Notes: generated by a model not told the origin, from the letters alone. A stretch of 64,000 nt of DNA from Methanosarcina horonobensis HB-1 = JCM 15518 (GCF_000970285.1 NZ_CP009516.1:4505036-4569035); one strand, 5' to 3'. Shown: positions 35,730 to 45,360, counted from the stretch's first letter. Numbers and translations: made by a program.

Positions 35730-37109
35730 TTGGGATTGCGAATTTTAATACTTATTCTGACAATCTTTGTTGTTATTAGTGGATGCGTTGAAGAAAATAA
35801 TGCATCTCAATCAAATGAGTCGGCATATCAAGAGTCAGAAAATGTATCGTCTACAACCCTGTCACCCGAAGAAGAAAATATCCCTGAAATTGAAGTAACA
35901 TCCTTTTCAAGTATTTATATGCGTGATAATACTGAAAGAGTGTATGACTACCTTTTTAGCTGGGATAACGTCCCTGGGAACGAAAATCAGAGCTTCATAA
36001 GTTACCTCAAGAATGATATGGGTATTGATTGGGCAGATAATGCGCAGATTGTCAAAACCAATGATAATGAAACTATTCTTGTATTTACATCCGAAAATTC
36101 GCTGGAATTTACGCTTGAAGATAATAAAAGTAAGATTCTAACGACCATTGGTTCCGATTCTTATTACGATTCTAAAAAAATCAAAAATGAAAACGGTAAG
36201 ATTTGTGTCTGCCGGCTTGAATACGAACCCGGACCCAATATCACTGAAAAATATTATGCGGTATATAATCTGTCAATAAAGAATAATGGTTCAAATAACC
36301 TCGATTTTAACTTAAATGAACTTCATGTACGTGATGGGAATCACATATTTAATACCACAATTGACCCTGAAAGTCAATATTCGTATAGAAATGAGATGTT
36401 TTCAGATCTTAAAAAAGAAACTAAAATTGAAGATACAACTCTATTTCCAGAGCAAACTACAAGCGGGTATGTGATTTTTCAGGTTAGTTCACTGTATAAT
36501 GAATCTTTCCTATTGATGTATAAGGGAACTCCTATTACCTCAACATCTTTCGAAAAGGGCGTAAAAGTTTTGAGAACAGCGGAAAGTTACAATTACTCGG
36601 TAATTTTTGGTATACCACCGTATGATTGTGGTGGCCTTAACTACACTTTTGAACCTGACTTTAAGGAATATCCGTATATATGGCCCAACTGGGTAAACAG
36701 AAGCGTATTTGAAGTTTTAAATAAGGCTGACTCCGAGAATATGGCAAAATTATCTATAGAAAACACACTCTCGAAAGATATGGAGCAAATACCCCCGATA
36801 AACATAGTATACGCATTAAAAGTCATACCTGAAACGAACGTAACAATGGTTCCAAATATTCGTTCCTCACACTTCTCACCATATACCCTTTGTGTTGATG
36901 ATACTGGAGAGGAATTAATTAACTCCGAGTATGGTAAAATAATAGTTCTGAATTCACAGATGGGTTTCTCTAACGCAACAATAGTAAAAATTTCGTATCA
37001 AAACGTTTATGGACGGAAAGATCGTTTATCATTTATCGATCAGGATCTTATACTGGATGACGAACTGAATATAGTTGTAGCAAAGTATTATTGTGGAAAT
37101 TTCGTCTGA
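35730..37109 (+). CDS. Predicted lipoprotein of unknown function
   Basis: 459 residues from a TTG after GGGGA. The signal peptide ends in a lipobox-like VISGC, so Cys19 is probably lipid-linked and the rest faces outward. A low-complexity Ser/Glu linker (residues 20-50) leads to a large beta-rich region rich in Asn, with two weakly similar halves (ISYLKNDMGIDWADNAQIV..., then YAVYNLSIKNNGSNNLDFNL). No family is recognised. It is inserted between the AlbA-like gene and hsdR on the opposite strand, next to the tandem repeat array. Confidence 0.7.
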   Translation: MGLRILILILTIFVVISGCVEENNASQSNESAYQESENVSSTTLSPEEENIPEIEVTSFSSIYMRDNTERVYDYLFSWDNVPGNENQSFISYLKNDMGIDWADNAQIVKTNDNETILVFTSENSLEFTLEDNKSKILTTIGSDSYYDSKKIKNENGKICVCRLEYEPGPNITEKYYAVYNLSIKNNGSNNLDFNLNELHVRDGNHIFNTTIDPESQYSYRNEMFSDLKKETKIEDTTLFPEQTTSGYVIFQVSSLYNESFLLMYKGTPITSTSFEKGVKVLRTAESYNYSVIFGIPPYDCGGLNYTFEPDFKEYPYIWPNWVNRSVFEVLNKADSENMAKLSIENTLSKDMEQIPPINIVYALKVIPETNVTMVPNIRSSHFSPYTLCVDDTGEELINSEYGKIIVLNSQMGFSNATIVKISYQNVYGRKDRLSFIDQDLILDDELNIVVAKYYCGNFV

Positions 37110-37246
37110 CATTATACAGATGCTCAGTAATATCCCATAAATCTAAAACGAAAATCTGAGGAAAGCAGTAAAAGAAGAGAAACGATTTTTATGATTTAAC
37201 TTTGATTAAAAGAGTGATAAAGGGTTCACAAGGTTTGGTCTGCAAC

Positions 37247-37575
37247 AATGAAGGTATTGTGGGACCAAGATTTACTCTGTCCTGAATTTGCTTCATTTTA
37301 AGCTTACACGTCAATGAAGTATATTACGGGATCAGGTTTCAGACTGCCCTGAATTTGCTTCATCTCGCAGTTTACGCCATAAATGAAGGATATTACGAGA
37401 TCGGTTTTCAAGCCGTCCTGAATTTGCTCCCTTATAGCTACGCGTCAATGAAGTCTAATACGGAATCAGGTTTCAGACTGTCCTGAATCTGCTTCATTTT
37501 AAGCTTACACGTCAATGAAGTAGATTTCGAGATCGGTTTTCAAGCCGTCCAAGATTTGCTTCATTTTACAGCTTA
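37247..37575 (+). repeat. Five tandem 65-69 bp units, each able to form a hairpin
   Basis: Units start at 37247, 37313, 37382, 37447 and 37513 with AATGAAG and most end with GCTTCATT, so start and end pair. Inside, units 2 and 4 carry atcaggtttcagactg and units 3 and 5 carry atcggttttcaagccg, an alternating pattern. The array lies in the 585-bp gap between the lipoprotein gene and hsdR; no coding frame crosses it. Confidence 0.8.
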
Positions 37576-37694
37576 GTTCCTTGTGAACAATATATAATAT
37601 ATAAGTCCCAGTATATAACACTGGCGGTATAATTACCGAGAGTAATATACATCGCTGTTTTCTTTGCTAAGTAGATATGTACTCCGAACTGAAT

Positions 37695-40448
37695 TCAAGC
37701 TGTCAGAGCCTCATTCAGTTCACTAATCACAGTATTCATTTCGTCCCCGAAAAGCTGGTACATCCTGCCGCGCCCGCCAAGAGCGTCAAAAGGAGTGTAG
37801 TCGAGGTCGTCGATTTCCAGATGGAAGCTGGTTGCAACGTAATCTTTTATCATTCGAAGCAAGTTCATCTGGTCTTCATTGAATTTCAGGGTTCCCGCCT
37901 GTTTTTTGAATACCCAGTCCTGGAAATTGCGGTTTACGGTCTGGTCATATGATGTCAGCACAGGGTCAATCTCAGTTACCCTGCGGATCAGGGAAACAAG
38001 AGCTATAAGTTCATTTTTCGGGGAATTTCCGTTCACCTTTTCCAGCTGCTCGTAAGCCTGCCATATCCTGGAGGGGGCGAAGTGGGGCTTTTCCAGCCTC
38101 AGTTTTTCCATCACTTCTTTTATCATCGCATAGGTAACTTCCCTGCGCCGGTAGGGCTGGTTGTAGAAAATTCTCAGGGCTGTGATCTCGTCTTTATTAG
38201 CTTCCAGATATGCTTTAAAATCGTTGATCAGCTTCTCGTCCTTCGCCAAAATATCTGTATCCCATCCAGACTTTTTGAGGGCATCAAGATTCACGGTATC
38301 GATTATCTGTTCATGGACTCTGCGGACGTTTTCGATATACTCGTTCAGCTCGCCGGAAAAGGTAGATCTGGCAACATCAATAAGAATTTCCTGTGCCTTT
38401 TTCTTTGCATCTGTGTCCTGAATTTCCGGCTGGCGCAGTTTAATCTCATCAGATTTGAGGTCAATCATATCTGGGTTATATGCGTTGAGCAGGTCCTTTA
38501 CAGTTTGATTGATAGTTTTTCCATTAGCTTTTTCAGCAAAAGTAGCTCTTTCGTCCTCGTTTATCTGCCTGTTCAACCTTGCAAGCCTGTTAGCCAGAGA
38601 AACATAAAGGTCTTCGTCCTGTGCACCAAAGGTTACTGCTGCAAGCAGGTCTTTCAGAGGTGTACTTTTCTTGCGTTCAAGAGGCCGGCTGTCGGTCTTC
38701 ATGGTTTTTGTAACACCTATGGCGTCCACAATTACAAAATGAGTTTTAGCTGAAATGGCGGATGGTGTCACTTTGTGCAGGTCATCGAAGTCCAGAGTTC
38801 GTGTGCCTCGCCCCTTCATCTGCTCAAAATAATTGAGGCTTTTTACATCTCTCATAAAGAGCAGGCATTCCAATGGCTTAACATCAGTACCTGTTGCAAT
38901 CATGTCTACTGTAACCGCTATTCTGGGATAGTAATCATTGCGAAAAGCTGACAATATCGATTTTGGATCTTCTTCAGCTTTGTATGTCACTTTCTTGCAA
39001 AAGGCATTGCCTTCTCCAAACTCTTCCCGCACTATATGGATAATATCATCGGCATGGCTGTCGTTTTTGGCGAAAATTAGGGTTTTAGGAACTTCTTTTC
39101 TGCCAGGAAAGATTTCGGGCAGCTTTTCCTTAAATGTCCTTATTACACGTCGTATCTGGCTAAGATTGACCACTTCCCTGTCCAGCTGCCTGGAAGTATA
39201 GGTGAAATCTTCGTCCAGCTGCTCCCAGCGTTTTTTGCGGGTAAGTTTCTCACGCCTGTCCACAAACTCCTGAGCAGGTATATTAGCCCCGTTTTTACTA
39301 ATGTCAGTCTCGATTGTATACACATCATAGCCAACATTCACGCCGTCTGCAACTGCTTCTTCGTGGCTGTATTCGCTTACAACATTCTCATTAAAAAACC
39401 CGAAAGTACGCTTATCAGGTGTTGCAGTCAGTCCTATCAAAAAAGCATCAAAATAGTCCAGCACCTGCTGCCACAGGTTGTATATGGAACGGTGACACTC
39501 GTCTATGACAATAAAATCGAACTCCTCAATGGGAACCTTTTCATTATATACAACAGGAAGCGGTTCCTTTGGCTGCCAGCTCCTCTCGGCAGGGTTTTCC
39601 TCTTCGGTTTTTTCATCCATTTCTTCACCTTTCAGGATGGAGTAAAGCCGCTGGATTGTGGAAATGCATACCTGGCTGTCGGATGAAATATAGCTGGAAC
39701 GCAGGCGCTGAACATTGTACAGCTCGGTAAATTTGCGGTTATCATCATTGGGCACATAAGCCATAAATTCCTGTTCCGCTTGTTCACCCAGGTTTTTGGT
39801 ATCGACAAGGAAGAGTACTTTCTTAGCATCCGCAAATTTCAGCAATCTGTAAATGAAGGTTATTGCAGTATAGGTCTTTCCGGAACCGGTTGCCATCTGT
39901 ATTAGAGCCCTCGGGCGGTAGTCCTTAAATGACTTTTCAAGGTTTGAAATAGCTGTTATCTGGCAGTCCCGCAGACCTCTGGTGTTCAATTCAGGAATAT
40001 CCAGTAGCCTTTCACGTAGTGGTTTCTTTTTTAAGTGTTCTTCAAATGTCTCGGGACGGAAAAAAGAAAAAATAGGTCTTGACCTGGGTTTAGGGTCGCG
40101 AAAATCTGTAAACCGCGTAAGTTCCCCGGTACTCTCATATACAAAAGGAAGAGGGTCATTGTTGAGGTACTTTAGCTTACTTGAAGCATATTCAGCTGAT
40201 TGTTCTTCAACAACGGTTAATCTGTGGCCTTCCTCATCCCTTTTTGCCTCAATAATTCCTACTGGCCTTTTATCAACAAACAGCACATAGTCAGCAGGTC
40301 CCACATCAGTCAGATATTCCTTAACTGCGATACCCCTTGAAGCACTCCAATCTATCCTGCTCTTTTTCTGCACAATCCAGCCAGCATCATTTAGTTTTTT
40401 ATCAATTTCATTTCTGGCTTTTTGCTCAGGGGTCTGGTTATTGCTCAT
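37695..40448 (-). CDS. hsdR: Type I restriction enzyme, motor/nuclease subunit
   Basis: 917 residues, full length for the family. An N-terminal nuclease domain contains DYVLFVDKRPVGIIEAKRD with the expected D and ExK. The SF2 helicase has Walker A MATGSGKTYTA, motif II DECHRS, motif III LTATP, and motif VI QMKGRGTRT. The C-terminal ~250 residues are the helical HsdM-contact region. ATG follows AGGTAAA. It translocates DNA and cuts far from the site when HsdS finds unmethylated targets. It is separated from hsdS/hsdM by about 6.5 kb of other genes, two of them on the other strand. Confidence 0.95.
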   Translation of the reverse strand: MSNNQTPEQKARNEIDKKLNDAGWIVQKKSRIDWSASRGIAVKEYLTDVGPADYVLFVDKRPVGIIEAKRDEEGHRLTVVEEQSAEYASSKLKYLNNDPLPFVYESTGELTRFTDFRDPKPRSRPIFSFFRPETFEEHLKKKPLRERLLDIPELNTRGLRDCQITAISNLEKSFKDYRPRALIQMATGSGKTYTAITFIYRLLKFADAKKVLFLVDTKNLGEQAEQEFMAYVPNDDNRKFTELYNVQRLRSSYISSDSQVCISTIQRLYSILKGEEMDEKTEEENPAERSWQPKEPLPVVYNEKVPIEEFDFIVIDECHRSIYNLWQQVLDYFDAFLIGLTATPDKRTFGFFNENVVSEYSHEEAVADGVNVGYDVYTIETDISKNGANIPAQEFVDRREKLTRKKRWEQLDEDFTYTSRQLDREVVNLSQIRRVIRTFKEKLPEIFPGRKEVPKTLIFAKNDSHADDIIHIVREEFGEGNAFCKKVTYKAEEDPKSILSAFRNDYYPRIAVTVDMIATGTDVKPLECLLFMRDVKSLNYFEQMKGRGTRTLDFDDLHKVTPSAISAKTHFVIVDAIGVTKTMKTDSRPLERKKSTPLKDLLAAVTFGAQDEDLYVSLANRLARLNRQINEDERATFAEKANGKTINQTVKDLLNAYNPDMIDLKSDEIKLRQPEIQDTDAKKKAQEILIDVARSTFSGELNEYIENVRRVHEQIIDTVNLDALKKSGWDTDILAKDEKLINDFKAYLEANKDEITALRIFYNQPYRRREVTYAMIKEVMEKLRLEKPHFAPSRIWQAYEQLEKVNGNSPKNELIALVSLIRRVTEIDPVLTSYDQTVNRNFQDWVFKKQAGTLKFNEDQMNLLRMIKDYVATSFHLEIDDLDYTPFDALGGRGRMYQLFGDEMNTVISELNEALTA

Positions 40449-40762
40449 TATTTTACCTACAATTCATTTTCATTTTTTTGTCCCTAAATCCGAATATCGA
40501 GGCTAGTACCCTATATCTATGACCAAAATTAGAGATTCACAATTAATAGAAATTTTTTTATATAGTCACAATATTTTGAATTTAGTTGCCATAACCTGCT
40601 AATAATATTCCACATTATCATTTATAATTTTATTTTTACAATCTTCAGTTTTCTAAAATTATTAGAAGTTACTTACATAATCTTAACAGGTTTAAGAAGA
40701 TAGTATACACTCTCGTTAGAATGGTATACTTTATATCAAGAAAAGTTTTCGTTATCCAGAGA
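40449..40762. other. Intergenic region upstream of hsdR
   Basis: AT-rich with a TATA-like TTATATAG for the plus strand. No gene seen. It ends at an att copy. Confidence 0.4.
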
Positions 40763-40805
40763 CTTCACACAGCGGAGGTCCTGAGTTCGAATCTCAGCGG
40801 GCCAA
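40763..40805 (+). repeat. att copy of the tRNA-Val 3' end
   Basis: Reads cttcacac, then agcggaggtcctgagttc and on to gcgggccaac. Two differences from the tRNA (G to A after the anticodon loop; C to A in the acceptor strand). Followed by a decayed piece of the tRNA-convergent small gene. Confidence 0.9.
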
Positions 40806-41030
40806 CTTTTGATTTTTGTTTTCTAATTCTGAGAGCTTATTAGTTTTCAATAATAAAGCATAATCTTAAAGGCGTAACAGGGATTATATAAAATTCACAA
40901 ATAAAAAATGATTTGATAAGAATTTAAAGGCAAATCACTTGGTTGCAATGTACCCAAAAATTCTTGTTACCATGGTGAACCTATTCGAATTATAGTGTTA
41001 ATTCCAACAATTTAGATAGGGATTAATACA

Positions 41031-41936
41031 TCATTCTTTTCTTTGACCTGTCCATCCTCCACTCCATGTTGCACCTTCTGAACCATATCTCCAGTTACCA
41101 GTGAACGAATTACCGTCTGAACTTAACTTTAATTCTACATCTCCTGCATCATTCGGACCTGTATATGATGGACTTTCAGACCACGTTCCAATAAAAATAT
41201 CGCCATTTACGACACCTACCAGTTTTCCTTTGTCATGGGTATATTCGCCGATAATTTGATTTCCAGATCTCTCGAATTTCATATCTCCCCAATTTGATGT
41301 CCATTCGCCAACAAAGCTATAATCCGTTTCTTCTACTTCAAAACCACTTTGAGGAGCTATGAGTTCTTCTTCATTTCCAGACTCAGAATTAATAAGAGCT
41401 ACATCATTAGACAGAATTTCTAATGGTATTGACTCAGTGGGGCCATCAATTATCTCGAATTCAACAGACTCTGAAACTCCTGAACCCGTTATTTTCACTT
41501 CGTATTCACCAATTGGCCATCCGCTATCTGGCTTTTCGAGAATGAATGCTCCTCTTCCGAAATCTTCTCCCGTCTCGGACTCAAATGTGTGTATTAGATA
41601 ATCTTCGTTCAGATAAGTCCATTCGATAGTTAAGACATCATTGTTAAAATTATCATAAACAAACCATACATATAGTTTGTCTGAGTCTTTTGAATATTTT
41701 AGTACTTTATCAACAGGAATAAAGTTGTTTATTGAAGAAGTCATCATAACTTCCAATAATCTTGGTTCGCCGTCCTGTGTCATATCTCCATACTTCTCAG
41801 TTATTGCATTAACCATTTCAGATTCTTCTTCTGTTGCACCAAAATTTCCTGGTTTATAAGAATCTGTAATGTCCACACAACCAGATAGAAAAATGCTTAC
41901 TGTCAATAAAATGTATAACAGCGTTTTGTATTTCAT
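41031..41936 (-). CDS. Predicted lipoprotein with a C-terminal beta-sandwich domain
   Basis: 301 residues. The signal peptide ends in the lipobox FLSGC (Cys20). Residues about 60-190 look like an immunoglobulin-like domain (SDKLYVWFVYDNFNND; WPIGEYEVKITGSGVSESVEFEI). The last 80 residues contain repeated beta hairpins with Trp and Gly (FVGEWTSNWGDMKFERSGNQIIGEY, FIGTWSESPSYTGPNDAGDVEL, TGNWRYGSEGATWSGGWTG) typical of a lipocalin-like or extracellular barrel. It is flanked by two att copies (40.76 and 42.40 kb), so it is cargo of one inserted unit. Function unknown. Confidence 0.7.
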   Translation of the reverse strand: MKYKTLLYILLTVSIFLSGCVDITDSYKPGNFGATEEESEMVNAITEKYGDMTQDGEPRLLEVMMTSSINNFIPVDKVLKYSKDSDKLYVWFVYDNFNNDVLTIEWTYLNEDYLIHTFESETGEDFGRGAFILEKPDSGWPIGEYEVKITGSGVSESVEFEIIDGPTESIPLEILSNDVALINSESGNEEELIAPQSGFEVEETDYSFVGEWTSNWGDMKFERSGNQIIGEYTHDKGKLVGVVNGDIFIGTWSESPSYTGPNDAGDVELKLSSDGNSFTGNWRYGSEGATWSGGWTGQRKE

Positions 41937-42148
41937 TATATCACATTATTAAATAATAAATTATGATATAAAAATTCTTTTGAAATGTTAGTCACATTTA
42001 TTATAGTGAATTTTCGTAGATTCAATGTTCCCTCTTGCTATCGATTTTAAAAAATATGTAGCTAATTACTTGTTTACATTACAAGAGATGACAATATCTG
42101 TGCAAAGACTGCCGATACACATTTATTTTATATTTTTTTAATATGTCA

Positions 42149-42400
42149 TCATATGAATCCAGATACTTTATTTTTAAATTTTATTAGAACATTGAAATAA
42201 TTTCTTTTAGTAGATTCAGAGATTTTCTTATGGAGCAGCAAATCTTTGAATTTGTCCTTATGTTCAACCCAGATATTACTAAGAGCATAATCCTTTTGTT
42301 CATCAGTATTCTGCTGTTCGGGTATTTCATTCAATGAACGAGAAGATCTATTATTTTTTGGCTCGCCAAATACGGTGCTCGCGTCGTTTATTCCCCAGCC
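42149..42400 (-). pseudogene. N-terminal remnant of a tyrosine recombinase, adjoining an att copy
   Basis: From the att copy the frame reads GWGINDASTVFGEPK, then NEIPEQQNTDEQKDYALSNIWVEHKDKFKDLL and SESTKRNYFNVLIKFKNKVSGFI before a TGA. The last part matches the SAM-like core-binding domain at the front of phage-type integrases; the catalytic domain is absent. In the att itself the frame is closed by a TGA. Related pieces are at 43.4, 45.3 and 48.4-48.66 kb. Confidence 0.7.
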
Positions 42401-42442
42401 TTCACACGGCGGAGGGCCTGAGTTCGAATCTCAGCGGGCCCA
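42399..42442 (+). repeat. att copy of the tRNA-Val 3' end
   Basis: Differs from the tRNA at one base (gtcc to ggcc). The minus strand reads into an integrase remnant. Confidence 0.9.
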
Positions 42443-42507
42443 CCATATATTTCACTATCTTTTTCGCCTTTTTTTGAGTAAGGAGTTTTTTCCACAAACC
42501 AGCACTT

Positions 42508-43158
42508 TCAGTACTTCCTCTTCCCGAATATGGCAGAACCCACACGTACCATGGTGGCTCCTTCCTCAATGGCAATCCTGTAGTCACTGGACATGCCCAT
42601 GGATAGTGTCCTGATATCGATATTGTCCCGGTTTTCCTGCTTGATTTCATCAAAAAGGGCCTTCATCTTCCTGAAATAGGAACGGGTTTGTTCAGGGGGT
42701 ACAAAAGGAGGGATGCACATGAGGCCTTCCACACGGACATTCCTTAAAGAGCGGATCTCTTTTATTGCGTTTTTTATCTCATCAAGTCCGAGTCCGTATT
42801 TTTGTGGCTCGTTGCCGATGTTAACCTGAAGATAGACTCTCTGTACTTTGTCAATATCCCTGGCTCTCCTGTCAATAATCCTTATCAACTTCAGGGAGTC
42901 AATTGACTGAATAACATCAAATAGAAGTACGGCTTTTTTGACTTTATTTGTCTGTAAATGGCCTATAAGATGTGTCTCACAGGGCAGTATATCATCACGT
43001 TTATCCTCGTACTCCTGAACCCGGTTCTCTCCAATAATAGTGGCTCCGGCCCGAATGGCTTCGTTTATCCTCTCAGGCTCAATCGTCTTGGTAATGCAAA
43101 CCAGTGTTGTGCTTCCAATCTTTTCAAGGATCAACTTTGTATTTTCATAGACTGGCAT
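42508..43158 (-). CDS. YggS-family pyridoxal-phosphate-binding protein
   Basis: 216 residues of the alanine-racemase N-terminal barrel fold without the second domain. The PLP lysine is in TTLVCITKTIE (near residue 24). The family's GENRVQE, HLIGHLQTNK, IQSIDSL, VNIGNEPQKYGL and LSMGMSSDYRIAIEEGATMVRVGSAIFG motifs are all present. Members keep PLP levels in balance and have no known catalytic activity. This is a housekeeping-type gene within the island; it is complete and looks functional. The start ATG follows GGGA. Confidence 0.93.
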   Translation of the reverse strand: MPVYENTKLILEKIGSTTLVCITKTIEPERINEAIRAGATIIGENRVQEYEDKRDDILPCETHLIGHLQTNKVKKAVLLFDVIQSIDSLKLIRIIDRRARDIDKVQRVYLQVNIGNEPQKYGLGLDEIKNAIKEIRSLRNVRVEGLMCIPPFVPPEQTRSYFRKMKALFDEIKQENRDNIDIRTLSMGMSSDYRIAIEEGATMVRVGSAIFGKRKY

Positions 43159-43384
43159 TGCTGTCCCTAAATCTGTCTTTATTCAAAAGTAGCTGTATTT
43201 AAATGATTCCAATTATGGCTTTATGGAGTGAGAATATAATCCATCCTATAGACATGCTGAGATATTTTTCAGGCTGTTTTTTATTTTTGTCTTAACTTTC
43301 TTTTTCGGGTTGAGAGGCAAAGATTGTATAGACCGATAGGTTTTGGCACTTTTGTATATGTGTCCGTGGGCGCTTGCTATCACT

Positions 43385-43437
43385 GCTATGATGAATTGTT
43401 AAGAGCCTGACCTTTTTGTTCGTCAGTATTCTGTTGA
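43385..43437 (-). pseudogene. Integrase N-terminal fragment, left of the IS element
   Basis: On the minus strand it reads like cagaatactgacgaacaaaa followed by ggtcaggctcttaacaat, the same as the remnant near 42.3 kb (QQNTDEQKDYALSN). It is the continuation of the fragment at 45284-45360, split by the IS. Confidence 0.6.
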
Positions 43438-43498
43438 GTGAACTACCCCTCCCTGCTTTCTTCGAAAGCGAGGACGGAGCTTCCTTCGAGTGATTACG

Positions 43499-44746
43499 TC
43501 ACTTGGATATTTGCAGAATGCATGTATCCATCAGTAAACCTGTTTGTCGAAGATTATCAGAAAACTTCTGATAGCCTGTCCACAGGGCATTCTGTGATAA
43601 GAACCGCTTCATAATATTGATAGCACTATTTCTATCTCTATCAATTACGTTTCCACAATCACATTTCATAGTCCGTTCATAAAGAGGCATCTCGTGTCTT
43701 TTTCCACAAACATAACACTCTTTTGAAGTATAGCTTTCATCAATTTTTATTACCCTTTTACCTATAAATTCTGCTTTATAGGCTAAAAATTCGATGAAGC
43801 GAGATAAATATCCTTGATTTTGGGTTGATCTGTTTTGAGAACGTTTTCTTTTTCCTTTTAACTTCTTAGATTGAGCCATTTCCTTGACACTAAGATCACC
43901 AACAATTATAGTATTGGCTTTAGTGTTCTCAATCATGGTTTTAGAAAGCTTATGCTGAAAATCTTTGATCTGATTAGATTTCTTTGCTTCTATTTTTCTA
44001 TATGTTTTGTGTAGTCTATTCCATCTCTTGCTTCCTTCTTTACAATGATCTCTTCTGGATTTAATTAGATCTATCTTCGAATTCCAATATTTATCTGTTC
44101 TTGGTGTTTTAACTTCAAAGAATTTTCCTTGAGTGTTTAGTGCTGTCACTATTTTTGTAATTCCTAAGTCTATTGCTTGATACAAATCGTTATCAACATA
44201 CTCTGTGATTGGAGTTTCTTCGTATGTTATGGATACAAAGAATTTTCCTCTGCCCTTATATGGATCATCATTGTAAATTTCAATCTGCTTGATTGCCAAC
44301 AAATCAAATGCGTTTCCTACTTCGAAAGATAATGGGATTTCATTTACCTTATGAGAGAAACTGAGTTTTCCATCCTTGATTTTGAATCCGCTTTGATTGT
44401 AAACCAGAGTTATAAAATATTTTCCACTTCTGAATTTTGGTGGTCTTGCAGATTTATCACCATTTTTCCAGAGCGAAAAGAATGATTTATAACTAGCATC
44501 GAGCTTTTTCAGAACTGATTGCAGTACTTTAGAATACACTATATTGTACTCAGGAAATTTTTCTTTTAATGTTGGAAGCTGATTCTGTTGTTCTACATAC
44601 TTTACACTTCTCTGTTCAGTTTTCCATGCTTCTTTTCTTTCAGCTAGAGCGAAATTATAGAGGCATCTACACTGTTCCGAGAGTTGCCAAAGAACATCTA
44701 CCTGTTCTTCAGTTGGATTTATCTTGATCTTCTTCGTCAGATGCAT
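43499..44746 (-). CDS. tnpB: TnpB, RNA-guided nuclease of the IS605 element
   Basis: 415 residues from ATG 44746; an upstream in-frame start exists at 44767. The N-terminal helix-turn-helix region, RuvC-I YQAIDLGITK (Asp), a middle IIVGDLSVKEM, the zinc finger CYVCG...CDCG and RuvC-III IDRDRNSAINI (Asp) are in order. The usual RuvC-II glutamate (EDL) reads GDL here. TnpB cuts DNA guided by an RNA made from the element's right end, which would come from around 43440-43600. It overlaps tnpA by 38 bp. Confidence 0.92.
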   Translation of the reverse strand: MHLTKKIKINPTEEQVDVLWQLSEQCRCLYNFALAERKEAWKTEQRSVKYVEQQNQLPTLKEKFPEYNIVYSKVLQSVLKKLDASYKSFFSLWKNGDKSARPPKFRSGKYFITLVYNQSGFKIKDGKLSFSHKVNEIPLSFEVGNAFDLLAIKQIEIYNDDPYKGRGKFFVSITYEETPITEYVDNDLYQAIDLGITKIVTALNTQGKFFEVKTPRTDKYWNSKIDLIKSRRDHCKEGSKRWNRLHKTYRKIEAKKSNQIKDFQHKLSKTMIENTKANTIIVGDLSVKEMAQSKKLKGKRKRSQNRSTQNQGYLSRFIEFLAYKAEFIGKRVIKIDESYTSKECYVCGKRHEMPLYERTMKCDCGNVIDRDRNSAINIMKRFLSQNALWTGYQKFSDNLRQTGLLMDTCILQISK

Positions 44747-45149
44747 ATTTGCCTTGATTCTCCACATATTTTTTAAGTACGTCTAGGGTTACCTGCCCTG
44801 TCGATGCTATAAAATACGATCTTGACCAGAACATATCTTTCCATAACATAGTTTTTACTTCAGGAAAATTTTTTCGAATCTCCCTTGAAGTTATTGTTTT
44901 GATGGTGTTAATGTACTTTGGAATATCGAGTGAAGGTTTTGCTGAAAATAATAAATGAAAGTGATCTTTGTCACACTCTATATTCAACACTTCAACTTTG
45001 AAGGTTTCACTTATGTTATGGATTTTAGTTTTGAGAAAATCAATAATTAGAGGATTAGTTAGAGCCTTTCTTCTATATTTCACACATTGGACGAAATGAT
45101 AATGGAGTGAATATACAGAATGGCTTCCTCGATCCAGTTTATACTGCAT
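44709..45149 (-). CDS. tnpA: TnpA, Y1 single-strand transposase of the IS605 element
   Basis: 146 residues of the IS200-like HUH transposase family. The metal-binding HxH is in KDHFHLLF, and the catalytic tyrosine is in VLKKYVENQGK near the end. VKYRRKAL and GTP-like helix segments are typical. Full length for the family, so the element may be active. The ATG has no strong ribosome site; TATA-like TATAACTATA lies just upstream. Confidence 0.93.
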   Translation of the reverse strand: MQYKLDRGSHSVYSLHYHFVQCVKYRRKALTNPLIIDFLKTKIHNISETFKVEVLNIECDKDHFHLLFSAKPSLDIPKYINTIKTITSREIRKNFPEVKTMLWKDMFWSRSYFIASTGQVTLDVLKKYVENQGKYASDEEDQDKSN

Positions 45150-45283
45150 AGTTATTACTATATTGATATAACTATAAGTATAATAATTATGCTAATGTTG
45201 TTTTGTAGAAGTTGACGGCTTTCATCCCCCACCTGCCAGCCTGATGGCTGTCGAGGAAGGGGACTTCCCGCCTTAGAGTTAAA

Positions 45284-45360
45284 TTGCTCATTCAATAAAA
45301 AAGGAAGACTGATCGAAGTTGGCTCGTCATTTACTGTGCGTGCATCGCTTATATCCCAGC
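45284..45360 (-). pseudogene. Integrase N-terminal fragment, right of the IS element
   Basis: Reads GWDISDARTVNDEPTSISLPFLLNEQF from the att copy, matching GWGINDASTVFGEPK and CEGWRISDTSTMFDEP in the other remnants. It stops at the IS insertion. Confidence 0.65.

Larger units (their letters stand above)
43438..45277 (-). mobile_element. IS200/IS605-family element with tnpA and tnpB
   Basis: About 1.84 kb. The left end (tnpA side) directly follows TTTAAC (reverse complement at 45278-45283), the target known for IS605. It has a hairpin with AGCC-ATCA-GGCT near 45230. The right end lies near 43438 with a hairpin GCTTTC-TTC-GAAAGC at 43457-43471. No target duplication is seen, as expected. The borders are supported because the two flanks join into one integrase remnant. 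Confidence 0.8.

Noticed and set aside
37247-37575. CRISPR array
   Set aside because: Whole units repeat; there are no unique spacers between conserved short repeats and no cas genes.
42402-42653. Minus-strand frame ending in GPLRFELRPSAV
   Set aside because: Starts inside the YggS gene in another frame; its end is only the reverse of the att sequence.
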